The notes under the pieces: generated by a model
The model's input: the letters and a program-made list of their open reading frames with translations, nothing else
What the model was told of the DNA's origin: nothing
Database searches by the model: none
Part shown: positions 8,490 through 17,437 of the stretch, piece after piece
Layout of the letters: each line of letters begins with the position of its first letter
Numbering within the stretch: position 1 is the stretch's first letter
NCBI GenBank assembly: GCA_903825565.1
Contig: CAIKBD010000136.1
Span: forward strand, 1 to 35,988
Reading direction: 5' to 3'
Origin: an uncultured Anaerolineales bacterium
Lineage (GTDB): Bacteria; Chloroflexota; Anaerolineae; UBA4142
Length of the DNA: 35,988 nucleotides
Translations under genes and position numbers: made by a program

Positions 8490-9347
8490 ATGAATCAACT
8501 TGCCACAATCCGCAGAATGAATCCGCGCAAATTTTTGAGCCAGTTCTCGATCCATCTCATCGTGATCTTTTGGGCGCTCTTTATCGGTTTTCCATTCTTT
8601 CAAATGATCCTGACCTCGTTCAAGGATATCAGCGAAGTCAATCACGTGCCGATGGTCATCTTCCCCAGCGAGTGGCGCTGGCAAAATTATGTGGACGCCT
8701 GGACGCTCGTGCCGATGGATCGCTTTACGATCAACAGCATCATCTACACCGTGACCATCACCATCGGCGAGTTGCTGATGGGTATCAGCGCGGGCTATGC
8801 CTTTGCGCGTTTGCGTTTCCCGTTCCGGGACAAACTGTTTTTTCTGATCTTGCTCACGTTCATGGTCCCCGGGCAAATTACGTTGATCCCGCGCTTTATC
8901 ATGCTCGCGGATTTGCATTGGATGGATACGTATCAGGGCTTGATCATTCCGCAACTTTCGAGCGCGTTTGGGCTTTTTCTGCTACGCCAAAATTTCAAAA
9001 GTTTGCCCCAGGAAATTTTCGACGCGGCAACGATTGATGGCGCGGGACATTTGCGGAAAATGTTTACGATTGCCTTGCCGATGGCAAAACCGATTCTATG
9101 GACCGTGACCTTGCTCGCCGCAATCAGTCATTGGAATGACTATCAATGGCCCCTCATCGTGACCAACTCAGCGGAAATGCGCACTTTGCCCGTTGGCATC
9201 CAAATGCTCAAGACGGCGATGGATGCAACGTACTGGAATATTGTTATGGCAGGCGCAACGATTGTTGTCGTGCCGATCTTGATTCTTTTCTTACTGGCGC
9301 AAAAGCAATTTATTGAAGGCGCGCTCAGTGGTGCGCTCAAGGGTTAA
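8490..9347 (+). CDS. ABC sugar/glycerol-phosphate transporter permease, MalG/UgpE type
   Basis: A 285-residue CUT1 permease with six predicted membrane segments and the EAA motif at IFDAATIDGAGHLRKMFTIALPMAKP. It partners the preceding permease, and the binding protein follows directly. The gene has a GAGAAAGAGAG ribosome-site region and starts 24 bases after the previous stop. No cognate ATPase (MsmK/UgpC type) lies in the window, so the pair probably shares a housekeeping ATPase encoded elsewhere, as known for several CUT1 systems. Confidence 0.92.
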   Translation: MNQLATIRRMNPRKFLSQFSIHLIVIFWALFIGFPFFQMILTSFKDISEVNHVPMVIFPSEWRWQNYVDAWTLVPMDRFTINSIIYTVTITIGELLMGISAGYAFARLRFPFRDKLFFLILLTFMVPGQITLIPRFIMLADLHWMDTYQGLIIPQLSSAFGLFLLRQNFKSLPQEIFDAATIDGAGHLRKMFTIALPMAKPILWTVTLLAAISHWNDYQWPLIVTNSAEMRTLPVGIQMLKTAMDATYWNIVMAGATIVVVPILILFLLAQKQFIEGALSGALKG

Positions 9348-9442
9348 TGACCAGCCATTGAAAGGAGAGACAAACGCAAGACCAATTGTGATCTGTTCGT
9401 TGAACTACGAAGGAAACCAATTGAACTTTCAAGGAGGAGAGT

Positions 9443-10879
9443 ATGTCTTCAAATGGAAAAAAGTACACTTGTACACGTCGTGAATTTCTGAGACTTGCCG
9501 CTGGTACCACAGCCGGGATTGTCCTAACCGCGTGCGGGGCTAATCCAACTGCGGCACCCGCGCCAACGACGGCGCCCACCAAAGCCGCCGCCGCGCCGAC
9601 CAACGCGCCCGTCGCACCGACGGCCGCCGCCGCAACTGCTGCGCCTAAACCAACTGCCGCGCCAACCGTTGCCGGGGCAACCAATCTTGTGTGGTGGACC
9701 TCGCTCGCCGGGGTGGTGGCGACGACGCTGGACACGATGGCGAAGAATTACGTCGCCAAAAATCCCAAGGTCGCGATCAAGGTTGAGAATCAAGGCACGT
9801 ACGTTCAATTGCGCGACAAGTTGCTCGCCGCTGCCGCCGCTAAGCAATTGCCCGACATGATCCTGATGGGCAACGGTTACTGGGCGCCCTTTGCGCGCAA
9901 CAACATCTTGGAACCCCTCGATGATTACATCAAAGGTGCGAACGGCATTGACCTCAAAGATTATTTTCCGTTCGTCAATCGCGGCGCGATTGACGGCAAG
10001 TACTATCAATTGCCCATCCCCGTGAGCGCGCCGCTGTTCTACATCAACCTGGACATGTTCAAAGCGGCGAATGTTCCAGTGCCAACGGAAAAATGGACCT
10101 GGGATCAGCATTACGATTCCATCATCCCGGCGTTGACCATCAAAGACGGAAGCAAAGTCAAGGTCTACGGTCACGCGTATCGCACCAACACCTGGAATCA
10201 ACAACAAGACATTTGGGCGTACGGCAGTCAGATGAGCGACGACAAATACAATCTCTTCCTCGACTCGCCCGAAATGATCAATCAGTGGAAGCGCTGGCAA
10301 AAGCTGAGTGCCGGTGGACACAATCACATTCCGACGCAAGCCGAGGGCGGCACGTTGGAAATGTTCGCCAACCAAACGACCGCGACGACCTGGGCTTCGA
10401 CCGGTTCGCTCCAACGCTTTGAAGATCAAGTCAAGGGGCGGTTCAAATGGAGCGTGTTGGCGTCGCCGTACGGACCCAAGGGACGCTTTGCGGCGGAAGG
10501 CGGCGGCGGCATCCACATCGTCGCCGGTTCGTCGAAAGAGAAAAAAGACGCGGCGTGGGGTTTTGTGAAATATACCCAGGAGCCGGAACAAGTTGCATTT
10601 TTCGCCAAGTCCACAGGTTATCTCGCCTTCACTAACAAAGGCCAGGGATTGATCGCAGATTTCCTCAAAGACAATCCACTATTCAAGATCGCGTACGAAG
10701 CGCTGGGCAGTGGTGGGCGCAAATCGGAACCGTTCGCTGATTGCGCGCGCGCCCAAACACTCATCTGGGAAACCTTGGATAATCTCGCCATTGGAACGCA
10801 GGACGTCGAAAAGACGTTGAAGCAATTGCAAAAAGACGCCACGGCGATCATGATCGAAGACGGCTACCAAAAGAAATAA
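9443..10879 (+). CDS. Extracellular solute-binding lipoprotein (family 1, UgpB/MalE type)
   Basis: A 478-residue substrate-binding protein. The N-terminus has a twin-arginine-like TRREFLRLAAG followed by a hydrophobic stretch and the lipobox LTAC (Cys about 32), so the mature protein is lipid-anchored and possibly Tat-exported. A tether of about 45 residues rich in Ala, Pro and Thr follows. The SBP fold starts at LVWWTSLAG. Family-typical features are the PDMILMGNGYWAPFA segment, the YYQLPIPVSAPLFYIN segment and the late KKDAAWGFVKY. A strong AAGGAGGAGAG ribosome site precedes ATG 9443. It delivers substrate to the two permeases just upstream. Substrate specificity is inferred only from the neighbouring GDPDs and hydrolases. 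Confidence 0.92.
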   Translation: MSSNGKKYTCTRREFLRLAAGTTAGIVLTACGANPTAAPAPTTAPTKAAAAPTNAPVAPTAAAATAAPKPTAAPTVAGATNLVWWTSLAGVVATTLDTMAKNYVAKNPKVAIKVENQGTYVQLRDKLLAAAAAKQLPDMILMGNGYWAPFARNNILEPLDDYIKGANGIDLKDYFPFVNRGAIDGKYYQLPIPVSAPLFYINLDMFKAANVPVPTEKWTWDQHYDSIIPALTIKDGSKVKVYGHAYRTNTWNQQQDIWAYGSQMSDDKYNLFLDSPEMINQWKRWQKLSAGGHNHIPTQAEGGTLEMFANQTTATTWASTGSLQRFEDQVKGRFKWSVLASPYGPKGRFAAEGGGGIHIVAGSSKEKKDAAWGFVKYTQEPEQVAFFAKSTGYLAFTNKGQGLIADFLKDNPLFKIAYEALGSGGRKSEPFADCARAQTLIWETLDNLAIGTQDVEKTLKQLQKDATAIMIEDGYQKK

Positions 10880-10913
10880 CCGCCGTCTGTAAACGTAAGC
10901 ATCACCAATAAAG

Positions 10914-10953
10914 CATCGGCGCATCAATAGTTTCCTGCAGAGATGCGCCGATG
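10914..10953. terminator. 12-bp hairpin between binding-protein and second GDPD genes
   Basis: CATCGGCGCATC (10914-10925) and GATGCGCCGATG (10942-10953) form a perfect 12-bp stem with a 16-nt loop. The following bases (TTCCCTT) are only a weak U tract. It may be an intrinsic terminator, or an mRNA-stabilising structure that keeps binding-protein mRNA abundant. The next start codon is 20 bases downstream. Confidence 0.5.
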
Positions 10954-10973
10954 TTCCCTTGCAAGAGTGTCGC

Positions 10974-11717
10974 ATGTCCACTTTGCCTGTTCGCGTGCCG
11001 ACCCAGTTTAGCATCATTGCGCATCGCGGCGCATCCGCGTACGCGCCGGAAAACACGCTCGCCGCGTTCCGGTTGGCGGAGCGCATGGGCGCAACCGAAA
11101 TCGAATTGGATGTTCAATTCTCGCGCGACCGCCAACTGGTCATCGTCCACGATGAAACGCTCGACCGCTATGGTTATCCCAGCCTTGCCAGCGCCGACCT
11201 GACCTGGACCGAGTTGCAAACGTTGGATATGGGCAGTTGGTTTTCGCCGTACCTGTATCGCGGCGAGCAAATGCTTCGGCTGGATCAGTTGTTCCAAATT
11301 TTTCGGAATCGGTTTATTTATCATATCGAACTCAAAACGCCATCGCTCGATTTGCCGCAAGCCGTGTTGACATGCGTGGATAATTTTGGTTTGAACGCCA
11401 ACGCGATCATCACTTCATTCCATTTTGATTTGCTCATCCGCGTGCGTGCGCTTGCGCCGCAACAACGCGTGGGGTGGTTGCTGAAAACCGGCGAGTTCAC
11501 CAACGAAAATATAACGCGCGCCGCCAATGCCGGTTTCTTTCAAATTTGTCCTATCGCCCGCGAAACGACGCTCGACCTGGTTACGCGCGCACATCAATTG
11601 TTGCCGGTGCGCGCTCATACAGTCAAAGGGCTTGACGATATGCGTCAAGCGCTAGAAACCGGTTGTGATGGACTCACCATCAATTGGCCCGACTGGTTGA
11701 TTCACGGGTCGCCATAA
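10974..11717 (+). CDS. Glycerophosphodiester phosphodiesterase (copy 2)
   Basis: A 247-residue GDPD TIM barrel with AHRGASAYAPENT (His17, Arg18, Glu26), ELDVQ (Glu44, Asp46) and VHDE (His59), the same numbering as copy 1 at 6754. The two are otherwise clearly diverged, so this is not a recent duplication. ATG 10974 was chosen over TTG 10959 because it gives an N-terminus matching copy 1. No good ribosome site precedes either. The position after the binding protein and before the sugar isomerase suggests that it shares the pathway. Having two GDPDs may cover different alcohol headgroups. Confidence 0.88.
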   Translation: MSTLPVRVPTQFSIIAHRGASAYAPENTLAAFRLAERMGATEIELDVQFSRDRQLVIVHDETLDRYGYPSLASADLTWTELQTLDMGSWFSPYLYRGEQMLRLDQLFQIFRNRFIYHIELKTPSLDLPQAVLTCVDNFGLNANAIITSFHFDLLIRVRALAPQQRVGWLLKTGEFTNENITRAANAGFFQICPIARETTLDLVTRAHQLLPVRAHTVKGLDDMRQALETGCDGLTINWPDWLIHGSP

Positions 11718-11779
11718 TGCAACTCTCCATTTGCGTTAGGACCGGATATTATCCATAATTGATTTGAAAAGGAATTGAA

Positions 11780-12625
11780 ATGAGTGAGACAAATTCACCA
11801 ACAACTTGGCAAGACACCTACGCAATCAGTACGAGCATTTTCCGGAAAGATACGCTCGCGGTGGCATTGGGCAAAATTGCAAACGGTGGTTTCCAGTGGG
11901 TCGAAGTGTGTGGGAGTGATACGCATCTCGATCCGCGTTATCAGCCGGACGTTGCCGAAGCGCGCGACCTGTTTCGTGCGCTGAATTTGCGCGCCCACGC
12001 TTTGCATACGCCATTCACTACATTAAAGCTGGGCCATCCCGATCCCAAGCTCATCCCCGAATGGTTGCGGGTGATTGGTGCGAGTCTCGAAATCGGGGTG
12101 GAGATTGGCGCGGCGCTTGCCGTGGTTCACGTCAATGGCGACCCAGCCGGGTTGACCGATGCGATGTACGCAGAGAGCAGGCAAGTGTCTATCGAGTACA
12201 TCGAGGCGTTGCGCGTCCGCGCGCGTGAACTGGGAATTAAACTCGCGATTGAGAATATGACCCGGCGTCCGCACTTGCGGCAACGCTTTGGCATGTCGCT
12301 TCAAGAATTGTGCAGTACCTTTCCTGGTTCCGACCTGGGATTTTGTCTGGATGTCGGTCACACGGCAACCTGCCGCATTGACCCAGCCGCCGAAATTGCC
12401 GCCGCGGGCAATCGGCTGGTGACGATTCATGTTGACAGCAATGACGGCGAAGATGATTTGCATTGGCTTCCTCCGCGCGGCATTATGGATTGGTCGCGCA
12501 ATAAAAAATTGCTCGTCGCGGGTGGTTATCGCGGACGTTACGTCATTGAATTAAAAGGACACGACGATCCCGATGGCATTTTCGCGCAAGCCGTTGCGTT
12601 TGCTCGGGAAGACGTGAATGTTTAG
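11780..12625 (+). CDS. Sugar phosphate isomerase/epimerase-family TIM barrel (xylose isomerase-like)
   Basis: This 281-residue protein resembles AP-endonuclease-2/xylose-isomerase-like barrels. Recognisable parts are WVEVCGSD near residue 40, RAHALHTPF, VVHVNG, the metal-ligand strand LAIENM (Glu), LGFCLDVGHT (Asp and His), TIHVDSNDG, and the C-terminal YVIELKGH. Such enzymes isomerise or epimerise sugars and polyols with a divalent metal. ATG 11780 is preceded by AAAAGGAATTGAA. It overlaps the following MBL gene by 8 bases. Likely role: converting the sugar or inositol-like product released by the upstream hydrolases. The specific reaction is unknown. Confidence 0.85.
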   Translation: MSETNSPTTWQDTYAISTSIFRKDTLAVALGKIANGGFQWVEVCGSDTHLDPRYQPDVAEARDLFRALNLRAHALHTPFTTLKLGHPDPKLIPEWLRVIGASLEIGVEIGAALAVVHVNGDPAGLTDAMYAESRQVSIEYIEALRVRARELGIKLAIENMTRRPHLRQRFGMSLQELCSTFPGSDLGFCLDVGHTATCRIDPAAEIAAAGNRLVTIHVDSNDGEDDLHWLPPRGIMDWSRNKKLLVAGGYRGRYVIELKGHDDPDGIFAQAVAFAREDVNV

Positions 12626-13652
12626 AAACATAACGCGCTGGCTAGCAGTGGTTTGGTTTTGCGTGGGGTGTGCGCTGGGATGTCAGGTGACGCCGCCACC
12701 GCCACCGCCGCTAGCGGTTACGCCAACACCACTCCCCAGTTCGCCCACCGAAGTGAGCGCGTGGCATCCTGGTCAATTCGAAATTGTGTTGCTGGATGTC
12801 AAGCATGGCGACGCCCAGTTGATCATTAGCCCGACCGGCGAAACATTGCTGATTGATGCCGGCGAAGAAGCCGCCGCGCCCAGTGTCGCGGAGAAAATCC
12901 GCGCGTTGCTGGGAAAACTCGAAGTAGATTATTTTCTGGCGTCGCATTATCACATTGACCACATCGGCGGTTTTGTGCCCCTCGTGCGGGATCACGGACT
13001 GGTCATTCGCAAAGGGATTCTGGATCGAGGCGGCGGACGCAATGCCTACGATACGGCAACGTATCGCCGGTACTATGATCATGTTACCAATGCCAGCCGG
13101 AGTGTCCAACGCGTTCGCTTGCTGACAGGCGACAAGATTGATCTCGGCTCATCTACCCAGGTCACGGTTGTAGCCGCGGGCGATTCGGAGGCGCACACGA
13201 ACTGCGGCATTACCGTGAACGGCGGCAATGATAACGATTATTCGATTGCGCTGTGGGTAACGTTTGGCAAGTTCGACTATTGGACGAGCGGCGATCTCAG
13301 CGGCGAGGATAGTACGGAAACGACGGATGCCGAATCGGCTTGCGCGCGTTTGGCGTCGCGCCCGGCGGATCTCTACAAAGCCAATCATCACGCGATCAGC
13401 TGGAACAATAACGCCAACTTGCTCAAGGTATTGCAACCGCAAGTCGCGCTGATCTCACTTGATAATTTGGGCAAGACGGATGCGCTTTCACGCATAAACA
13501 AATACGCTCGGGTATATGCGACGAACAAAATCATTGCGCTCGATACCGACCGCAAAACGCCCATCATCGTGAATGATAGCGATGATCTCATCGTCCTCTC
13601 ACGCGATGGAAACACGTTTACCATCGAAGGAGACCAATATGTGGCACGATGA
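12618..13652 (+). CDS. ComEC/Rec2-like MBL-fold hydrolase lipoprotein
   Basis: A 344-residue protein. A short N-terminal hydrophobic segment ends in the lipobox ALGC (Cys about 22), followed by a run of prolines, so it is probably a surface lipoprotein. The metallo-beta-lactamase domain resembles the ComEC C-terminal domain: VLLDVKHGDAQLIISPTGETLLIDAG, the metal motif SHYHIDHIGG (H-x-H-x-D-H), and a late KANHHAISWNNNANLLKVLQP. Stand-alone ComEC-type MBL proteins are hydrolases of unsettled substrate, possibly phosphodiesters or nucleic acids. The 8-base overlap with the isomerase gene implies coupling with the catabolic operon. An extracytoplasmic phosphodiesterase role would fit the neighbours but is speculative. 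Confidence 0.85.
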   Translation: MFRNITRWLAVVWFCVGCALGCQVTPPPPPPLAVTPTPLPSSPTEVSAWHPGQFEIVLLDVKHGDAQLIISPTGETLLIDAGEEAAAPSVAEKIRALLGKLEVDYFLASHYHIDHIGGFVPLVRDHGLVIRKGILDRGGGRNAYDTATYRRYYDHVTNASRSVQRVRLLTGDKIDLGSSTQVTVVAAGDSEAHTNCGITVNGGNDNDYSIALWVTFGKFDYWTSGDLSGEDSTETTDAESACARLASRPADLYKANHHAISWNNNANLLKVLQPQVALISLDNLGKTDALSRINKYARVYATNKIIALDTDRKTPIIVNDSDDLIVLSRDGNTFTIEGDQYVAR

Positions 13653-13720
13653 CGTGTGTGACAACTGAAAACTTTAAACATGTTGATCGCGTTGTTTATC
13701 ACCAAATTTAGGAGACACGA

Positions 13721-15172
13721 ATGAAGACAGTGCAATTTGAATACGGCGAAGGCACCCTAGCGGTGCAACTGCCCGACTCGGCGGATGTGTTTGTCCCCGG
13801 CGAAACCGTCGCCGATCCGCCATACTTGACGGACGTTGAAACCGCAACGCGCGAATCGGTGCTGAATCCAATCGGAATGCCGTCGCTCGCGCAACTCGCC
13901 AAGCCCGGCGCAAAAGTGACGATCAGTTTTCCGGATAAAGTGAAAGGCGGCTTTCAAGCCAACTCGCATCGCAAGACCTCGATCCCGATCATCATCGCTG
14001 AATTGCTTCAAGCCGGCGTGAACAAGCGCGACATCAAACTGATTTGCTCGAACGGCTTGCATCGCAAAAACACCGACGAGGAAATTCGCTCGCTCATCGG
14101 CGATAAGTTGTATCACGAACTTATGCCGACGCATCAAATCGTCAACCATGATTCCGAAGACTGGGACAATCTGGTTGACCTCGGCTACGACGAACTCGGC
14201 GACCGCGTGATTATGAATCGCGCGGTGTTCGAGTCGGACGTGCCGATCTTGATTGGGCACGTCGTCGGCAATCCATACGCCGGTTATTCCGGCGGCTATA
14301 AAATGGTCGCCACCGGATTGACCCATTGGAAATCCATCGCGGCGCATCACATCCCCGCCGTCATGCACACACCGGATTTCGTGCCCGCCTCGCCGCACAG
14401 CATGATGCGGCAAAAGATGAATGCGATTGGTCAGCACATGGAAAACAAGATGGGCAAGAAATTTTTCATGTGCGACGCCGTGCTCGATACCAACGCGCGA
14501 CAGATTGCGATTTTCTCCGGCTATGGCGCGGCAATTCAACCGTTGTCGTGGCAGGTGGCGAACCGACGCACGTTCGTGCCGTATGCGAAAGAAAAATACG
14601 ATGTGATGATGTTTGGGATGCCGCAGAGTTTCCATTACGGCAACGGACACGGCACAAATCCGATCTTGATGATGCAAGCGATTGGCGCGCAGATCATTCG
14701 CCACAAACGCGTGCTCAAAAATAATTGTGTCATCATTTGCAGTTCGATTTGCAACGGCTATTTTCACGACGAAGAATTTCCGTCGTATCGTGAGTTGTAT
14801 GAACTGTTCCAGAACGATTACCACAACATTCTGCCCGATCTGGACAAGTACGGCGAGTATTTTTGCGCGAAGCCAGAGTATGTAAACAAGTATCGCTACA
14901 ATTACGGGTATCATCCGTATCATGCGTTCTCAATGATTTCGTGCGGGCACATCGCCGAGATGCACACGGCGGCGGTGTACATCGTCGGCGCGTATGCGCC
15001 GGGCTATGCGCGCGCGATGGGGATGAAAACGCGTGCGACCTTCAGCGAGGCAATGCAGGATGCCGAACGCTACACCGGACCGAATCCGAAAATTCTTGCC
15101 TTGCCGCGAACTTTTCGGACGGGCGCAGTGCATTTGATGATGCACGGCGATACGGTGCTGGACGCAGAGTGA
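13721..15172 (+). CDS. LarA-like (nickel-dependent lactate racemase family) protein
   Basis: A 483-residue member of the LarA/DUF2088 family. The N-terminal domain contains the family stretch ICSNGLHRKNTDEE, with a conserved His. The central VVGNPYAGYSGGYKMVATG block matches the LarA GYSGGxK pyridinium-cofactor-binding region, and the tail HPYHAFSMISCGH follows. LarA-type enzymes racemise or epimerise alpha-hydroxyacids with a nickel-pincer nucleotide made by LarB/C/E, none of which is in this window. AGGAG precedes ATG by a normal distance. It is the last gene before the IS element and probably acts on a hydroxyacid or sugar acid from this catabolic cluster. The protein is somewhat longer than classical LarA (about 425 residues). 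Confidence 0.85.
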   Translation: MKTVQFEYGEGTLAVQLPDSADVFVPGETVADPPYLTDVETATRESVLNPIGMPSLAQLAKPGAKVTISFPDKVKGGFQANSHRKTSIPIIIAELLQAGVNKRDIKLICSNGLHRKNTDEEIRSLIGDKLYHELMPTHQIVNHDSEDWDNLVDLGYDELGDRVIMNRAVFESDVPILIGHVVGNPYAGYSGGYKMVATGLTHWKSIAAHHIPAVMHTPDFVPASPHSMMRQKMNAIGQHMENKMGKKFFMCDAVLDTNARQIAIFSGYGAAIQPLSWQVANRRTFVPYAKEKYDVMMFGMPQSFHYGNGHGTNPILMMQAIGAQIIRHKRVLKNNCVIICSSICNGYFHDEEFPSYRELYELFQNDYHNILPDLDKYGEYFCAKPEYVNKYRYNYGYHPYHAFSMISCGHIAEMHTAAVYIVGAYAPGYARAMGMKTRATFSEAMQDAERYTGPNPKILALPRTFRTGAVHLMMHGDTVLDAE

Positions 15173-15199
15173 GTTGTACTTTGGATAAAAGAACTGGCT

Positions 15200-16591
15200 A
15201 TTAGGTGAACTGACCTGCGGAGAGCAAGTGCGAACCGACAGCTGTCCTACGTAACGTTTTGAGCTTGTGGTAACCGTCAGCTCATCGTAGCGTTTTTGTA
15301 TCACGAAATATGTAGTTGAAAGACGCACTGTTTAATCAAATGCCCATTGTGATAAATTTTGAACCTTTGCGGATGCGTCTCGACGGTGACTTTAACATAG
15401 TGAAAGCGTAATCGGCGTCCGACTTTCACCGACTCGCCCAAGATGTCCACGTAGCCATGGGGCGGAACCCATCGAATGATCGTGAGCTTTCCAGTGGCAA
15501 CCGGAATATTCTTGAGATCGAGCGTGAAACGGGCGGGCAACTTCTGAAGGCGTTTGCTTCGACGATATTGCGTGGGTGTCCGAAACCCCAGACCTTGATG
15601 CACATGTTGGTCATTGACGGTCAGGACCAGGTGCCGCAGTTCACGGCGCACATCTGCAGCACGAGCAAAAGGTCGTTGCAACACAAGTGGTTGGAACCAG
15701 CCGTTGAAGTTTTCGACGGAGCCATTTCGTTCAGGTCTGGCTTCGGGGATGAAGACTGGTTCCACGCCCAAACGTAAGGCGAGACGAATGACGCGATTGA
15801 GCGAACGTGCATACCGCCCGGCACCATAGAATTGACGCCCATTGTCGAACTGAACCATGCGAGGTAACCCGAGACGTTGCCAAGCATGGATCAGAAAGAC
15901 CAAGACCTGTTCCAGGTCATTTCCCGCATGAAATTCGGCATAAACCGCTTGGTCGAAGGCATCCTTGCACAGGTAGAAGTAGAATTTGGTCTTGTTGCCG
16001 GTGAGATAGCGCGGACCGACCAAATCGACCTGATGCACTTGGTTGGTGTCGTGCGCTTGCGGTCCGGGGTAGCTACTGCTCGGCAACCGCCGTGCAAGTC
16101 GGAGACGTGGACTGGTCAGGTTGTGCCGTTGCAAGATACGTTCAATCGTGCGCAACGTTGGGATCGGTTTGAACTCCAATCCCACGAGTTCTTCGCGAAT
16201 CGTTGCGGCACCAATGAAAGCATACCGTGTTTGCGCGGTGGCATGCGCGTTCAGCCGACGCCGAATCGCGAGAATGGCGCGTTCGATGTGCATGGGTGTC
16301 CGATCTACGATAGTGTTGTGAGCCCGGCTCAGATCATAGAGACCTTCACCGCCGGCACTGAGATAGCGATGCCACCATTTCCGCACCCAGGATTCCGAAC
16401 GTTGTAAAGTGCGATAGATCGTGGCGATGGGTTCGCTGGCCAACCGCATTCGAATCGCGTGTTGACGATCTGAAAGTTCGTTCCGCATAGTTTCCTTTCC
16501 GTGCTGACGATTACCACGGAAGTCACTATACGCCAAGATGGTGATTGGAACGACATAAACCGCTACGATGAGCTGTCGGCTCGCACCTAAT
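15200..16591. mobile_element. IS481-like insertion element with multiple terminal repeats
   Basis: The element is about 1.39 kb, bounded by ATTAGGTG (15200-15207) and its complement CACCTAAT (16584-16591). Inside the right end, positions about 16552-16591 read inward (on the minus strand) as GTGCGAGCCGACAGCTCATC followed by GTAGCGG. The left end holds two imperfect copies of this block (15228-15260 and 15269-15300). No convincing target-site duplication was found, so the outer limits are tentative. The right end abuts the serine-recombinase remnant and supplies its stop codon. Confidence 0.7.
15301..16488 (-). CDS. IS481-like transposase (HTH + rve integrase core)
   Basis: A 395-residue DDE transposase. 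The N-terminal helix-turn-helix contains IATIYRTLQRSESWVRKWWHRYL (about residues 20-45). A second HTH-like part with ATIREEL...TLRTIERILQRHNL follows. The rve core shows the first Asp in HQVDLVGPRYL, the second in VQFDNGRQF and the Glu in ERNGSVENFNGWFQP. A basic C-terminal domain with PTQYRRSKR follows. ATG at 16488 is preferred over an upstream in-frame start because GGAAAGGA lies just upstream. The frame is intact, so the element may still be active. It is the only substantial gene on the minus strand. Confidence 0.88.
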   Translation of the reverse strand: MRNELSDRQHAIRMRLASEPIATIYRTLQRSESWVRKWWHRYLSAGGEGLYDLSRAHNTIVDRTPMHIERAILAIRRRLNAHATAQTRYAFIGAATIREELVGLEFKPIPTLRTIERILQRHNLTSPRLRLARRLPSSSYPGPQAHDTNQVHQVDLVGPRYLTGNKTKFYFYLCKDAFDQAVYAEFHAGNDLEQVLVFLIHAWQRLGLPRMVQFDNGRQFYGAGRYARSLNRVIRLALRLGVEPVFIPEARPERNGSVENFNGWFQPLVLQRPFARAADVRRELRHLVLTVNDQHVHQGLGFRTPTQYRRSKRLQKLPARFTLDLKNIPVATGKLTIIRWVPPHGYVDILGESVKVGRRLRFHYVKVTVETHPQRFKIYHNGHLIKQCVFQLHIS

Positions 16592-17015
16592 CATTCAAGA
16601 AGGGTGGTAGCGGTGCGGGTTCAACGTCTTTGCCCTCGGGATCTTGCAACCCTTCACGAACCCAAATCAATTATTGGGGACGAATGCCGAGCGCGACCAT
16701 ATTCTCCCCGTACACCCACACACGATCCAAGACCAGTTTCATGATGCGCTGTCGATCCTCCGCATTACCTTCATTCCACAATTGTTTGAAATCTCGGAAT
16801 AGTTTGTGCGCTTCGACCAACTCATCCCGCGCGATCGGTTGCAGTTGAGCGAGTTGCGCATTGAGTTCCTCGCGGCGTTTGACGTATTCTTGTTCTTGAA
16901 TTAAGCCCATGTCCCATCGGTAATAAAGGCGATTGATGATGGCTTTGATTTCTTCGATACGTTCACCCAGGTTCCCTTGACCGATCAACTCACCTGCCCT
17001 AGTCAAAAACCTCAA
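16587..17015 (-). pseudogene. Serine recombinase, C-terminal remnant with in-frame stop
   Basis: The frame carries the coiled-coil and distal C-terminus of a large serine recombinase: ...ELNAQLAQLQPIARDELVEAHKLF, then LWNEGNAEDRQRIMKLVLDRVWVYG, then GIRPQ. At 16671-16673 the minus-strand frame meets TAA. Reading through it in the same frame gives LIWVREGLQDPEGKDVEPAPLPPF, the characteristic tail of these proteins, so the stop is a nonsense mutation. The final TAG (16587-16589) lies inside the IS terminal repeat. The catalytic resolvase domain is absent. A mobile element was probably once integrated here and later eroded. Confidence 0.7.
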
Positions 17016-17437
17016 CTGTCTTAATAATTGCTGTCAAAAACTATCATTTCAAGGGAAGCGGGTTTGATTTTTCCTGCATCAAGTTTTCGTCCAGGACAGA
17101 GTGTGCAACACTCCATTTGACCTTCCTCCGATTCGTGATGGTGGTTCTGCAACTCCCATCTTACTCGGAAGAAGGTCTTTTTCAAAGAGTGTCAAGCGAC
17201 TTTTGGAAAGCCCTGTACTCGCGTGCGCGCGAGATGTCAAAATTTGTGCAGACATGCACATGGATTTTTTCCTGCTCCAAGGATGTGGGTTGAAATCAAG
17301 GTGCGGTACGTGTCCTTGAGGTGGGCAGTCTCAAACAAATGGTGGTATAATCTGGCTCGTGTTCAGAACGGAATTTTTATGTGATTGAACAACCCAGGAT
17401 TGCCGGACTAGAATGATGTTGATTTGAGATTCAATTT
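17016..17437. other. Intergenic region without recognisable gene
   Basis: There is no supported coding frame. Short frames on both strands have no recognisable domain and no ribosome site. The only signal seen is the extended -10 promoter at 17343-17351, which serves the downstream histidine kinase. The stretch may include debris from the same recombinase-bearing element, but no recombinase motif can be read in it. Confidence 0.5.
17343..17351 (+). promoter_or_regulatory. Extended -10 promoter for the two-component operon
   Basis: TGGTATAAT (17343-17351) is a consensus extended -10 (TGnTATAAT). No good -35 is present at 16-18 bases, which is tolerated in extended -10 promoters. It lies 87 bases before the kinase ATG. 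Confidence 0.5.

Noticed and set aside
10914-10953. Riboswitch before the second GDPD
   Set aside because: Only a single simple hairpin is visible. No multi-helix conserved aptamer pattern was recognised.
17079-17319. Short frames between recombinase remnant and histidine kinase
   Set aside because: Frames of about 60-72 codons on both strands have no domain, no ribosome site and overlap each other.
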